Shown here piece after piece: positions 16,808 to 24,942 of a stretch of DNA of 64,000 bases. A program made the translations under genes and the position numbers. Within the stretch, counting starts at the first letter, position 1. The number at the start of each line of letters is the position of its first letter. Under the pieces are notes generated by a model, which saw only the letters and a list, made by a program, of their open reading frames with translations, was not told the DNA's origin and searched no databases. This stretch comes from Bacteroides sp. 519 (GTDB lineage Bacteria > Bacteroidota > Bacteroidia > Bacteroidales > Bacteroidaceae): assembly GCF_010500955.1 (NCBI RefSeq), contig NZ_QVMJ01000001.1, positions 482,368 to 546,367 on the forward strand, written 5' to 3'.

Positions 16808-17485
16808 TTATAAAAAGAATAGAAGTGAAATGGTGGCTTTTGTTGGCCCCCAGTAATTCTTAGTCCCTGTGTCGATGGCGCTTCCGCAGCTGGTGCATCT
16901 GTATTTATCGTAATGCACACGTACATAGCCGGCACCAACCGATGCCTCGAAATTCCATCGCTTGCCTAGTATCCATTGATAGCCTATTGAAATGCCTCCG
17001 CCATAGTAATGTCCCTCGTAACGGTAGTCTTTCAAATCATCGAACACAGCCAATGGCAGATTTATCTTAGCAAAGTTGTATTCGCCACCCAATGCATGTA
17101 TTCCCAGAAAAGTTCCATTGAAACGTTCGCAAAACCAATAACGAAATTCGGGTTGTACCAGCCAGTGTTTCCAGTGTTTTCCACTGCTGGGCTCATAGAA
17201 ATTGTATCCACCCCCAAATTCGAGTGTGGTTTTCTTTCCAAGTCCGATTTCTAAAGCCAGATTAGGAGTTAATGTTGCACCATAAAGTATATTTGTTTTT
17301 AGTGCAACCGACGAAGGGGAATTAGTAATATAAGGAGTCCATACCCGATTATCTTCTACCAACAAATGGTTATGTGTTGGTGGTTGATTATCTTGTGCCT
17401 CTAGTTTATTAGTCCCGCAAATTAAAAAAAGCCATCCGATCCCTATTCTTATTGATAGGGATAAACCTTTACCACTAAATTTCAT
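16808..17485 (-). CDS. DUF3575 outer-membrane beta-barrel protein
   Basis: 225 residues with a signal sequence and a short Tyr/Gly-rich barrel (ALKTNILYGATLTPNLALEIGLG, then alternating hydrophobic strands ending ATISLLFFL, a C-terminal Phe/Leu typical of barrels). A CTSC pair lies near the end. It is the first gene of the fimbrial operon, 8 bp before the DUF3868 gene. DUF3575 proteins accompany fimbrial loci; an assembly or translocation role is inferred. Confidence 0.82.
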   Translation of the reverse strand: MKFSGKGLSLSIRIGIGWLFLICGTNKLEAQDNQPPTHNHLLVEDNRVWTPYITNSPSSVALKTNILYGATLTPNLALEIGLGKKTTLEFGGGYNFYEPSSGKHWKHWLVQPEFRYWFCERFNGTFLGIHALGGEYNFAKINLPLAVFDDLKDYRYEGHYYGGGISIGYQWILGKRWNFEASVGAGYVRVHYDKYRCTSCGSAIDTGTKNYWGPTKATISLLFFL

Positions 17486-17616
17486 TCTATTGAATTTTAG
17501 ATTATTTATCCTCCATTACTTATTTATTAAATGTTGGAGAATATACTAATGTAATAGGCTTTAAAAAAACATGCGTTCCTGTATTTTATAAAGACTGTAT
17601 ATTGCGCTCAATTTTG

Positions 17617-17624
17617 CAAAGGTA
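17617..17624 (-). promoter_or_regulatory. -7 box of the fimbrial operon promoter
   Basis: TACCTTTG on the minus strand, about 130 bp upstream of the DUF3575 start, implies a 5' leader of roughly 125 nt. Confidence 0.6.
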
Positions 17625-17917
17625 ATAAAAGAAATAATTCGAGCAAAACGCTTGTGTTAATTAACACATATAACTAGCTCCCTATACTCCCTATACAACG
17701 GTTCAACTCAATTCTGAAATATTAAACACGGAGTCACAGAGAAACAGAGTTCTTTGTTTTGTGCTGAACACAGAGTTATTGTATGACAAAAAATCTTTCT
17801 AAATCTACTATCTCTGTTCAGTTCTTTTATACCTGTTGGTGGTGCTGAAAAATGGAAAAATATGTTGTTTGCCACCCGTTATACGCGTTGTAGGGCCGTT
17901 TTTATGGTGTAATTTCA

Positions 17918-18022
17918 AAATGCAGCATTTCGCATTGATGAAATGCAGCATTTCGTCAGATCAAAATGCAGCATTTCGAAAGTGTGAAATGCAGCATTTT
18001 GAAATCACGATTTGCAGCATAC
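17918..18022. repeat. Five-copy palindrome array with exact 23-bp period
   Basis: The 13-bp palindrome AAATGC-A-GCATTT occurs perfectly at 17918, 17941, 17964 and 17987, and in degenerate form at 18010. The spacing is exactly 23 bp every time. The 10-bp segments between copies differ from one another. The array lies in the ~600-bp gap between the fimbrial operon promoter and the Imm17-like gene. Apart from the array and the two promoters I see nothing coding in the gap. Confidence 0.9.
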
Positions 18023-18093
18023 TGAAATAGTATTGATTTATGAATAAATGAAATTTGACACAAACTTTTTTGTGCTAATTATAAAGGAATGTT

Positions 18094-18101
18094 TATCTTT
18101 G
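18094..18101 (+). promoter_or_regulatory. -7 box of the Imm17-like gene
   Basis: TATCTTTG lies 17 bp before ATG 18119 and so rules out an upstream ATG at 18089 as the start. TTTG at 18069-18072 is a possible -33 element. Confidence 0.65.
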
Positions 18102-18118
18102 AAAGCAATAAAAATAGA

Positions 18119-18385
18119 ATGGAACGTCTAAAAACATATTTTGAAGAAAACCCCGCCCATTTTGGGTACATATTAATAGTATTAGGAATTGTTATGTTGG
18201 TTGCAACTATTAAAGGGTCGAAATGGCTATTCGAAAAAGATGTAATCGGCTCTACCTACAGTTTGGACAAGTTAGACGGCTGGATCAATCTTTTTGGGAA
18301 GAAAACAGCACGGGTAGTAGCTGGTATATGTTCTGTATTGCTTATTTTGCTTGGGGTGTTTTGGATTTGGTTGTATAAAAAATAG
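18119..18385 (+). CDS. Two-helix membrane protein, Imm17-like
   Basis: 88 residues from ATG 18119. The soluble N-terminal MERLKTYFEENPAHF is followed by a membrane helix (~15-35, YILIVLGIVMLVATIKG), a polar loop with W, D and G residues, and a second helix (~66-86). The spacing and the NP...GxxKTARVVAGI segment resemble Imm17-type immunity proteins of contact-dependent toxins. No cognate toxin gene is adjacent, so an orphan immunity gene is the best guess. Confidence 0.5.
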   Translation: MERLKTYFEENPAHFGYILIVLGIVMLVATIKGSKWLFEKDVIGSTYSLDKLDGWINLFGKKTARVVAGICSVLLILLGVFWIWLYKK

Positions 18386-18431
18386 AATAATAGCGTTTCA
18401 ATCAGTATAAGAACTATTTTTGAGAATAGAT

Positions 18432-18763
18432 TTATAGGGGATCAAATAGCAAAATTCCATTTACTGTATACTGATTACAATACGTCCAGTCTCCTCCAAC
18501 TTCCATACTGTTTAGGGATTGAACAAACTCCCCTTTTTCTATATCTAAAATGTATCCGCAGGAAAACTTTGCAAAATAATGATTTTCATCATTTATATCT
18601 CTTGTTTCATAATATGAACTTACTTGCAAGTACTTATTGTTAGGAGAAAGGCACAAACCATCGTAGTAAATATCATTATCATTGTCGACTACCACGGGGA
18701 ATTATTTTGATTACACGCCAAAGACAATGAAGTGATGAAAAGGAGGTAGGTTATGAGTTTCAT
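18432..18763 (-). pseudogene. Lipoprotein gene broken by a one-base deletion
   Basis: Reading the minus strand from ATG at 18763 gives MKLITYLLFITSLSLACNQN, a perfect lipoprotein signal (SLAC), which hits TAG after NNSPW. Shifting by one base at the CCCC run near 18696-18699 restores the 87-codon frame starting VVVDNDNDIYYDG and ending LLFDPL. Adding one C would give an intact 110-residue lipoprotein. The C-terminal part has SPNNKYL and GYILDIEKGE segments reminiscent of a beta-propeller blade, but no family is recognised. It could be a real frameshift, phase variation, or a sequencing error. Confidence 0.7.
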
Positions 18764-18797
18764 CTGGTGAGGTTGGTTGAATCCTCTGATGAATGTA

Positions 18798-19661
18798 TTA
18801 TACATTGCTGTTAAGTGTTTCATAAATAGGTTGTAGCTTTGAGATAATAAGTATCATAACATCTTCGAAAAACAAATATTCGTTTTGTTTTATCTTTTTT
18901 AGAAACCGTTTCCATTGTGTGTTTCTGTTTTCATCATTCCTGAAAGATTCTGTAAATAAAGGATGAGTATTTTGATATGAAGTTCCTCTGTTGTTGAATG
19001 TAGCCTGTACAGCTTTACTTAATGTTGTGTTATCCAATTCCTGAGTAGAAAGAATTTTGTATACATCGTAAAAGTCCTTATAGCGACTATTGACTTCTGA
19101 CAACTCAATCATTGCCTGAAATTTTTCTGCAACAACCGATTCAAGAGAATAGGCAAGAATTTCTGGAGCGGGAAGTTCGTCCATTAATACAGGATAAGTT
19201 AAATTTTGTGCAGAAGGGGTAATTATGTCTCCAAATCCAATATCCATTCTCAACGGTTGCTTGATAGTGTCTAGTTTTGCCATAAACGAAATCTTTATCC
19301 CTTGATATGTATTAGTTTCATTAATTTCTTCGGCTTCGATAGTTGATATATCAAACAGTATTCCATCTTCACAAGGAATGATAAGTATCTCGCGGAATAC
19401 ATTCTTAATTGTAGCAATGTCATTTTTAATTTTGATGCCTAGAAAATCAATATCCAATGTGGGGCGTGGAAATTCTTTTTCTAAAGCATAGAGTAATGCT
19501 CCACCTTTCAAACAAAATTTATTCTTGAATTTGCTTACAGATAGACGATACAGTAAGCGTTCATATAAATATCTAATAATAAGCTGCTGATAATTTACAT
19601 TCTCATTTCGAGCTATGTTTAGAAGCTTTGCTCTTATTGACTTTGCAATGTCTTTTTTCAC
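18798..19661 (-). CDS. abiEii: AbiEii-type nucleotidyltransferase toxin
   Basis: 287 residues with the minimal nucleotidyltransferase core: LKGGALLYA (Gly53-Gly54) and RPTLDIDFLG (Asp70 and Asp72, the metal-binding pair). Downstream it has the family RLDIGFGD-like segment (PLRMDIGFGD) and SVVAEKFQAMIEL with a conserved Lys. Type IV toxins of this family use NTPs to modify tRNA, causing growth arrest and phage abortion. It overlaps the antitoxin gene by 4 bp, typical of AbiE operons. Catalytic residues are intact. Confidence 0.92.
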   Translation of the reverse strand: MKKDIAKSIRAKLLNIARNENVNYQQLIIRYLYERLLYRLSVSKFKNKFCLKGGALLYALEKEFPRPTLDIDFLGIKIKNDIATIKNVFREILIIPCEDGILFDISTIEAEEINETNTYQGIKISFMAKLDTIKQPLRMDIGFGDIITPSAQNLTYPVLMDELPAPEILAYSLESVVAEKFQAMIELSEVNSRYKDFYDVYKILSTQELDNTTLSKAVQATFNNRGTSYQNTHPLFTESFRNDENRNTQWKRFLKKIKQNEYLFFEDVMILIISKLQPIYETLNSNV

Positions 19662-20242
19662 AGTTGTATCTCCATATATGTTTTCAGAATATTTGCTACC
19701 CTCATTTTTTTTGCATAGTCAATCAATCTTGTGAGATTGCGGTCTTTTCTATTCAAGTATGTTTTTAGTATTTCAGAAGTCGTTTCCATACCAATCTTTG
19801 TTCGATACTTTATAGCATCACAAACCGACTTTTCCAAATCATACATATGTACTTTATATCCACTTATTGTCTGTGAAACAATTCCCATCTCATAATAGTC
19901 ATGCTGCCAGTAATATAGTGTGATGGGAGGATAGTCAGGAAGTGATATTTTTCTGTTTTTCTCGATTGCGATGTTAAATGACTGCGGAATCTGGACTGTC
20001 AATTCATAGTATGCCCAAGCCGAATAGAGACAAAGCACACCTCCAGGGATTATTTTTTCAACATCAATCATCATGCTATCTTGCGAGGCTTCTTCATAAA
20101 AATATACTCCATACTTTATACGTTCAATAACACCCTCATCCACTAATTTCAGTAGGTGATTGTATGTTGATTTGTCTGGCAATTGCTTTCGTGTTAGATA
20201 GCCCTTGTTTTTGGCAAATAGCTTTTGAAGTTTTGCATCCAT
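19658..20242 (-). CDS. abiEi: AbiEi-type antitoxin / autoregulator
   Basis: 194 residues with an N-terminal winged helix (GYLTRKQLPDKSTYNHLLKLVDEGVIERIKYGVYFYE), then the AbiEi C-terminal domain with LCLYSAWAYYELT and MYDLEKSVCDAIKYR. AbiEi proteins neutralise AbiEii and repress their own promoter by binding inverted repeats; matching inverted repeats are present just upstream (20262-20316). Confidence 0.9.
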   Translation of the reverse strand: MDAKLQKLFAKNKGYLTRKQLPDKSTYNHLLKLVDEGVIERIKYGVYFYEEASQDSMMIDVEKIIPGGVLCLYSAWAYYELTVQIPQSFNIAIEKNRKISLPDYPPITLYYWQHDYYEMGIVSQTISGYKVHMYDLEKSVCDAIKYRTKIGMETTSEILKTYLNRKDRNLTRLIDYAKKMRVANILKTYMEIQL

Positions 20243-20261
20243 TTCTTTGCTTTGGGAAAAA

Positions 20262-20330
20262 ATTACCGCTTTTTTTTATTAAAGCGGTAATTTTTTCCCG
20301 CTTTAATAAAAAAAGCTCCTTTTGGAGCTT
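20262..20330 (-). promoter_or_regulatory. Overlapping inverted repeats upstream of abiE
   Basis: IR1: ATTACCGCTTT (20262-20272) pairs with AAAGCGGTAAT (20281-20291). IR2: a 19-bp arm ending TTATTAAAGCGG (20268-20286, one extra T) pairs with CCGCTTTAATA plus A-run (20298-20316). The two share the 20281-20286 block and so are mutually exclusive. A further AAGCTCC/GGAGCTT hairpin (20313-20330) follows. This is a likely AbiEi operator and possibly an RNA switch. Confidence 0.6.
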
Positions 20331-20418
20331 AAAATCCAAAATGGTACGATTCTAAATTTATATAGTTCTAATCTTTCAATTCCATCTCTTGGATTGTTGC
20401 AAATATAACATTATTTTA

Positions 20419-20426
20419 TATCTTTG
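20419..20426 (+). promoter_or_regulatory. -7 box of the 68-aa ORF
   Basis: TATCTTTG, about 41 bp before ATG 20468. Confidence 0.6.
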
Positions 20427-20467
20427 CAAAATTAATATTTAAATAGTACTAATTGGAGAATTTGGAG

Positions 20468-20674
20468 ATGAAAATAAGAACAGAATGCAATCATATTTTT
20501 GATGATAAAGAAGAAATTTATAGTAATTTGAAATTCATGATCATTTATTTAAATACTGAAGGTTATACGCATAATGAGATTTTTGATTATATAAAGTATA
20601 ACATTTTAGAAGATTATGAAGATAACAACGAAATAGAAATAGGTAAATTTATAAAACTTAGCTTACAGATCTAA
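20468..20674 (+). CDS. 68-residue acidic protein of unknown function
   Basis: Starts at ATG 20468 just after TTTGGAG. The sequence (MKIRTECNHIFDDKEEIYSN at the N-terminus, then a GYTHNEIFDYIKYNI helix and an acidic DYEDNNEIEIG turn) is soluble and acidic, with no known motif. It has its own TAnnTTTG promoter and is strongly AT-rich, like its accessory neighbours. The 207 bp that follow hold only a 39-codon frame (20729-20848) that I do not regard as a gene. Confidence 0.55.
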   Translation: MKIRTECNHIFDDKEEIYSNLKFMIIYLNTEGYTHNEIFDYIKYNILEDYEDNNEIEIGKFIKLSLQI

Positions 20675-20881
20675 CCATCGCAAGGAAGTACTTAATGTCT
20701 TTGTAAACACTATCACTACAATGTTTTAATGAAAGAAACATTGTTACATAAAATAAAAGAAGTAGGGCTGGAGAAAGATGATGCTAGAAGTAGCTTTTAT
20801 CATAAACAAAAAACAACGATTTGCATGGCTGGTTGGGTTGGGAGATAGTACAGGGTAGGCTTCGATGCTCTTTATTAATTT

Positions 20882-21346
20882 CTAATCCACAAACCATTCC
20901 AATTTATCCGCAAAATATAAAAACACAATAGTTATTATAACAAAGCGGAGTAGTTTACCAATTAACATAAATATGGCTGTTGGCCAGAATTTAGTTTTGT
21001 AAAAACCCAGTGCAATAGCAAATATATCACCAATAAAAGGTAGCCATGTTAATAAGGCAAGCAAACTACCATATTTATTTACTTTCGATTTTTGCTTTTC
21101 CAGTGTTTCACGCTTTACTTTGAACCATTTTTCTATCCACTCCCACTTACCAGCATATCCTACCCAATAAGAGGTTAAGCTACCAAGCCAATTACCCAAT
21201 GTTCCCCAAAACAGAGTGAGGGTAACACTGCCTCCCAATCCTAATGAAGCTACAAACAACGCATCCGAACTAAAAGGAAAAATAGTAGCAGCCAGAAAAC
21301 ATCCCAGAAATAAACCTAAATATCCCCAATCGCCAAATAAACTCAT
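20882..21346 (-). CDS. YqaA-family membrane protein (SNARE-associated/VTT-like)
   Basis: 154 residues with four to five hydrophobic segments. It has the YqaA signature: FLGCFLAATIFPFSSDALFVASLGLGG, LGNWLGSLTSYWVGYAG and the re-entrant LLTWLPFIGDIFAIALGFYK. It is distantly related to DedA/VTT proteins, some of which are lipid scramblases or flippases. It stands alone, with a TACATTTG -7 box at 21374-21381 on the minus strand. Confidence 0.85.
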   Translation of the reverse strand: MSLFGDWGYLGLFLGCFLAATIFPFSSDALFVASLGLGGSVTLTLFWGTLGNWLGSLTSYWVGYAGKWEWIEKWFKVKRETLEKQKSKVNKYGSLLALLTWLPFIGDIFAIALGFYKTKFWPTAIFMLIGKLLRFVIITIVFLYFADKLEWFVD

Positions 21347-21373
21347 ATAGTCTGTTTATAAATCAATAAAACG

Positions 21374-21381
21374 CAAATGTA
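21374..21381 (-). promoter_or_regulatory. -7 box of the YqaA-like gene
   Basis: TACATTTG on the minus strand, 27 bp upstream of the start codon. Confidence 0.6.
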
Positions 21382-21499
21382 ATTCAATAAATAAGGGACA
21401 GGGATAAATTTTAAATTTATTTGTAGAAAAATACCGGTAAAACCTCAGCATAAGTATAAGGATTTACCGGTACGGCTGCAAAACAAAGATTACTTTAAC

Positions 21500-21835
21500 T
21501 TATAATATACCACCAATTATACCACTCACCAAACTAACTATAATACTGAATAACATTGCCCACCAGAAATTAGAAACATGAAAGTTGTTTCCCATTATCC
21601 AACTGGCCAGCATAATAATCAATGCATTGATAACAAAAGTAAATAGCCCCAGAGTAAGAATGTTAATAGGGAACGATAGAAATTGTAAAACAGGTTTTAC
21701 GATTGCATTAAGAACACCAAGTACAATGGCTACTAAAACAGCCGATCCATAACTTTTAACTGATATACCAGGAAGTAGCCACGCTGTAAAATATACTGCT
21801 ACACTCGAAATAAGTATACTTAAAATAAGTCCCAT
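21500..21835 (-). CDS. Small membrane protein of the PF04020 (YvlD / 'phage holin family') type
   Basis: 111 residues, four hydrophobic helices. The signature VLGVLNAIVKPVLQFLSFPINILTLGLFTFVINALIIMLASW is diagnostic of the family. Despite the common database label it is a chromosomal envelope protein with no lysis gene nearby. Function unknown. Confidence 0.85.
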   Translation of the reverse strand: MGLILSILISSVAVYFTAWLLPGISVKSYGSAVLVAIVLGVLNAIVKPVLQFLSFPINILTLGLFTFVINALIIMLASWIMGNNFHVSNFWWAMLFSIIVSLVSGIIGGIL

Positions 21836-21932
21836 AATATTTTGTTTTTTTAGTGTGAATATTAAATTAATTTATCTAACAACAATCAGGCTTATTGAAT
21901 TGTTCTTGCGCAAATATATAAATTAGTTTCCG

Positions 21933-21940
21933 TAAATTTG
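21933..21940 (+). promoter_or_regulatory. -7 box of the HAD hydrolase gene
   Basis: TAAATTTG lies 15 bp before ATG 21956, excluding the longer TTG-initiated reading from 21938. Confidence 0.55.
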
Positions 21941-21955
21941 CAAAAAAAAGAATTC

Positions 21956-22606
21956 ATGAAATATTCTACCGTACTATTTGATTTTGATTATACCCTTGCC
22001 GATTCGTCGCGCGGTATTGTAAAGTGTTTCCAAAATGTTTTGCAAAATCATAATTTCCTAAACATAACCGATGATTCTATTAAACGAACCATTGGAAAAA
22101 CCTTGGACGAATCATTCAGTATTCTTACAGGTATTACCAATCCCGAAGAGCTTATCAACTTGCGAAATGAATACGGAAAAGAAGCCAGCTTGTATATGAG
22201 CGATAATACATACCTGTTTCCCGAAAGTAAATTTACCCTGAATGAATTAAAGAATGATAGCATCCGTATAGGTATAATCTCTACCAAATACCGTTTCCGG
22301 ATAATTGAATTTCTTGATCTGCATTTCCCTTCCGATTTGTTTGATATTATAGTAGGTGGCGAAGATGTTACACTCCATAAACCTCATCCGGAAGGTTTAA
22401 ATTTTGCTTTGGATAAACTTCAATCCTCTCAGAATGAAACTCTTTATGTAGGAGATAGTACAATCGATGCCGAAACAGCAATGAGAGCCGGAGTAGATTT
22501 CGTTGGAGTAACATCTGGTGCTACTACCAGAGAAGAGTTGATGACTTTTCCGCATAAAGCAATTGTTTCAAATCTGGGAGAAGAGTTCTTAAAGGCAATA
22601 CGTTAA
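21956..22606 (+). CDS. HAD-superfamily hydrolase, phosphoglycolate phosphatase-like
   Basis: 216 residues from ATG 21956. HAD motif I is FDFDYTLADS (nucleophile Asp), motif II is GIISTK, and motif III/IV is HKPHPEGL then VGDSTIDAETAMRAG. The alpha-helical cap of subclass I lies between motifs I and II. Gph/PGP-type enzymes dephosphorylate small phosphate esters; the substrate cannot be fixed. It converges on the NlpE-like gene, with stop codons overlapping by 4 bp. Confidence 0.88.
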   Translation: MKYSTVLFDFDYTLADSSRGIVKCFQNVLQNHNFLNITDDSIKRTIGKTLDESFSILTGITNPEELINLRNEYGKEASLYMSDNTYLFPESKFTLNELKNDSIRIGIISTKYRFRIIEFLDLHFPSDLFDIIVGGEDVTLHKPHPEGLNFALDKLQSSQNETLYVGDSTIDAETAMRAGVDFVGVTSGATTREELMTFPHKAIVSNLGEEFLKAIR

Positions 22607-23040
22607 TTCTTTTTTAGAATATACATATCGGCCAAATCGCCGGTAATACGTTTCCCATTAAGGTCGAGAGCAATCAACTTGTTTTCGCCAACTTGATATT
22701 GCTGGCAACTATCATTATTGAGGGTGATGATTGACCCAGCCTCATTCCATGCAAATTCCCCTCCTTCAATAAAATCCTTACTTTTATCTTCTGTTCCTTC
22801 GTAGGTAGTTTTCAGTGTATAACTGTTGGTTTTTAGTGTTAGTTCAACTTTTATACCCGGGCAATCGGCACAAGGCATTGTTCCGGTATATGTTCCTTCA
22901 TAATCAAGTGAGTTGCGCGAGTTATGTGCAGCATCAACAATTGGGGGCGTATTGTCATTGCTTTTTGCATTCTTATTACCACAACCAGAGAATGATAATG
23001 CCAAAACAGCTATTACAGCCAAAACGAGTTTTGTTTTCAT
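22603..23040 (-). CDS. NlpE-like copper-stress/surface-sensing lipoprotein
   Basis: 145 residues with lipobox SGC (MKTKLVLAVIAVLALSFSGC) and one NlpE N-terminal domain: YEGTYTGTMPCADCPGIKVELTL with the CxxC pair, ending in a DMYILKK strand. It lacks the second OB-fold domain of E. coli NlpE, as is usual in Bacteroidetes. NlpE proteins report lipoprotein transport and copper stress to envelope signalling; the role here is inferred. The minus-strand -7 box TACCTTTG lies at 23083-23090. Confidence 0.82.
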   Translation of the reverse strand: MKTKLVLAVIAVLALSFSGCGNKNAKSNDNTPPIVDAAHNSRNSLDYEGTYTGTMPCADCPGIKVELTLKTNSYTLKTTYEGTEDKSKDFIEGGEFAWNEAGSIITLNNDSCQQYQVGENKLIALDLNGKRITGDLADMYILKKN

Positions 23041-23082
23041 AAAATATAATTTCTAATAATGTTATTTCGTTGTTTAATCTCA

Positions 23083-23090
23083 CAAAGGTA
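23083..23090 (-). promoter_or_regulatory. -7 box of the NlpE-like gene
   Basis: TACCTTTG on the minus strand, 43 bp upstream of the start. Confidence 0.6.
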
Positions 23091-23143
23091 TCAGTTTATT
23101 AATATAACAGATATATAAATAATCTTGTTTAAGTTGAAATGAC

Positions 23144-23151
23144 TATTTTTG
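23144..23151 (+). promoter_or_regulatory. -7 box of the MORN-repeat gene
   Basis: TATTTTTG, 26 bp before ATG 23178. Confidence 0.6.
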
Positions 23152-23177
23152 CAGAATTATAAATAAATAATGAACAA

Positions 23178-24161
23178 ATGATGAACAAACTATTAATTAT
23201 TGCGACTGTTTTATGTTTCTGTGTTTCGAGTGCATATTCTCAAACAGATTATAATGTTGAAAATATTTCTGTAATAAATATGGGCGACGGAAGATTGCTA
23301 TTTCGTACCACAGGCGAAGACCTTCCGGTAGAAGGTAAGCAACGTATTATCGATGGACGTCGTTCCGAATATATCCTTGCCGAATTTCAAAACGGACTTT
23401 ACCATGGAACTTATCAACATTTCAAGTATAATAAATTGAGTGAAGAAGGTACTTACAAAGAAGGTCGCAAACACGGAACGTTTAAAGAATTTAATTCGGA
23501 TGGAACATCTTTAAAAGCAGAAAAGAACTATGTAGATGGTAAACCTGATGGTATGTGGACAACCTATTATACTGATGGTAAACCAGATAAAGAAAAAGAA
23601 TACAAAGATGGGCTTGAGCACGGAGTTGAACGTATATACAATTATGAAACCGGAGATGTTGTTACAGAAATGAATTTTGTTGATGGTAAGAAGCATGGTA
23701 AACAAGTGCAACTTATCAGTAGCAACCGCGGTTTATATACCATTGAAAGTAAATATGTTGACGGACTGTTAGACGGACCTTATTCGGAGACTTACGAATC
23801 GGGGGTAATTAAAAAGAAAGGTTTATATAAGAAAGGAAAAGAAGAAGGAGTATGGGTGTTCAATAAAGCCGAAGGACTTCCTGAGAACGAAATCTCTTAT
23901 AAAGATGGAAAGAAGCATGGTGAGCTCAAAAAATTCTTTACCGATGGCACTGTAAGTGATATTGAAACCTATAAAAATGGTAAACTCGATGGTCCAAAGA
24001 AAGAATTCTACTACAAAACAAACGGAAAAATAAAGTCTCTCTTTAATTATACCGATGGCAAGAGAAATGGTAAGTATGCTTATTACAATGAAGATGGAAG
24101 TGTAAGAGAAGATGGTGAATACGAAAACGGAACAAAAAAGAAATATACATCTTACAAATAA
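23178..24161 (+). CDS. Secreted MORN-repeat (YwqK-like) protein
   Basis: 327 residues with a signal peptide (residues 1-21, cleavage near AYSQ). About ten imperfect 20-25-residue units of the type G-x-Y-x-x-G-x-x-x-G-x-x-x-x-Y-x-x-D-G follow (for example DGKPDGMWTTYYTDGK, DGKKHGELKKFFTDG). These MORN/YwqK repeats form an elongated beta-sheet. Such proteins are often annotated as YwqK-family antitoxins, but no toxin is adjacent here. The start may be ATG 23178 or 23181. Confidence 0.8.
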   Translation: MMNKLLIIATVLCFCVSSAYSQTDYNVENISVINMGDGRLLFRTTGEDLPVEGKQRIIDGRRSEYILAEFQNGLYHGTYQHFKYNKLSEEGTYKEGRKHGTFKEFNSDGTSLKAEKNYVDGKPDGMWTTYYTDGKPDKEKEYKDGLEHGVERIYNYETGDVVTEMNFVDGKKHGKQVQLISSNRGLYTIESKYVDGLLDGPYSETYESGVIKKKGLYKKGKEEGVWVFNKAEGLPENEISYKDGKKHGELKKFFTDGTVSDIETYKNGKLDGPKKEFYYKTNGKIKSLFNYTDGKRNGKYAYYNEDGSVREDGEYENGTKKKYTSYK

Positions 24162-24193
24162 AAAGGCTCACTCTGTTAGAGTTGAAAATTGAG

Positions 24194-24250
24194 AATTGAG
24201 AATTGAAAATTACCGTGTAACACGGTTATTTTCAATTCTCAATTTTTTAT
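24194..24250 (+). terminator. Terminator after the MORN-repeat gene
   Basis: AATTGAGAATTGAAAAT plus ACCGTG pairs with CACGGT plus ATTTTCAATTCTCAATT, followed by TTTTTAT. Confidence 0.85.
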
Positions 24251-24398
24251 TTAATACAAAATGGACCAATGAATGTACAATACGCTCCTACTAAATTTAT
24301 TCTATTTTACTCAACTTTGTATAGTTGTTCTTTGTTTATAACCTTAGCTGTGATTTTTGAATAGAATTTAGTCTGTTTAATCTAATGTTTCTTGAATT

Positions 24399-24839
24399 AT
24401 GATGACTCCAATTAAAGAAGAGATAGTAAGAAAAGGTAGTGTAGTAAAAACCAGTGTTTTACTGATGGTAATCTTCCTTTTGGTAACATTGCTTACCGGA
24501 TTTGGTATTTTGTATGTAAACTCCCTCAATCTGGAAACAAATCTGGATACGGTATTTGGTTTTGTTCACCGGATATCAGCTTTTGCCGGTTTATGTTTGG
24601 TGGGATACAACATTCAGTTAATTGCTCCCTGGTTTTTTGCCAAAGCGAAAGAGAAACTGGATACTAAAGGCATTTTTACTGTTATTATCAGCGGATTGTT
24701 CTTACTGCTATTGATAACCATTATTGTATTTGAACCAGAAATAGAAATTAAAAACTGGGTTGTACTGCATGCCAATGCAGGAATCGGCTTTTTTATCTCT
24801 TTAATCTTTTATATTTTGTTGCATAACGATAATAAATAG
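24399..24839 (+). CDS. Four-helix membrane protein of unknown function (DUF4405-like)
   Basis: 146 residues with four predicted transmembrane helices (~18-40, ~52-75, ~90-112, ~120-142) and no signal peptide. Histidines at GFVHRIS and VLHANAGIG lie near helix ends, in positions that would suit haem b ligands in cytochrome-b-like bundles; this is only suggestive. The gene stands alone with a strong terminator 40 bp downstream. Nothing in the context fixes its function. Confidence 0.6.
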   Translation: MMTPIKEEIVRKGSVVKTSVLLMVIFLLVTLLTGFGILYVNSLNLETNLDTVFGFVHRISAFAGLCLVGYNIQLIAPWFFAKAKEKLDTKGIFTVIISGLFLLLLITIIVFEPEIEIKNWVVLHANAGIGFFISLIFYILLHNDNK

Positions 24840-24880
24840 ATGGTTAGAACGTGTTGCATGGTAGATAGTTAGTTAATAAC

Positions 24881-24922
24881 AAAAAAACAGGGGCTGCTCA
24901 ATTGAACAACCCCTGTTTTTTT
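24881..24922. terminator. Bidirectional terminator
   Basis: An A-run and ACAGGGG-CTGCTCAATTGAACAA-CCCCTGT followed by a T-run form a symmetrical stem around CAATTG. It serves the membrane protein gene on the plus strand and rpmE2 on the minus strand. Confidence 0.9.
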
Positions 24923-24942
24923 ATCTGTCTTCTTAATTCAGA

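Noticed and set aside
17918..18022. The 23-bp palindrome array as a small CRISPR
   Set aside because: Units are only 13 bp with 10-bp spacers, far below CRISPR dimensions, and there are no cas genes nearby; kept as a regulatory or unknown repeat.
20729..20848. 39-codon frame after the 68-aa ORF
   Set aside because: No promoter, no terminator, low-complexity ending, no recognisable family; not strong enough to call a gene.
21500..21835. Phage lysis holin
   Set aside because: Matches the PF04020 membrane family, which carries that label but is a chromosomal protein with no phage genes around it.
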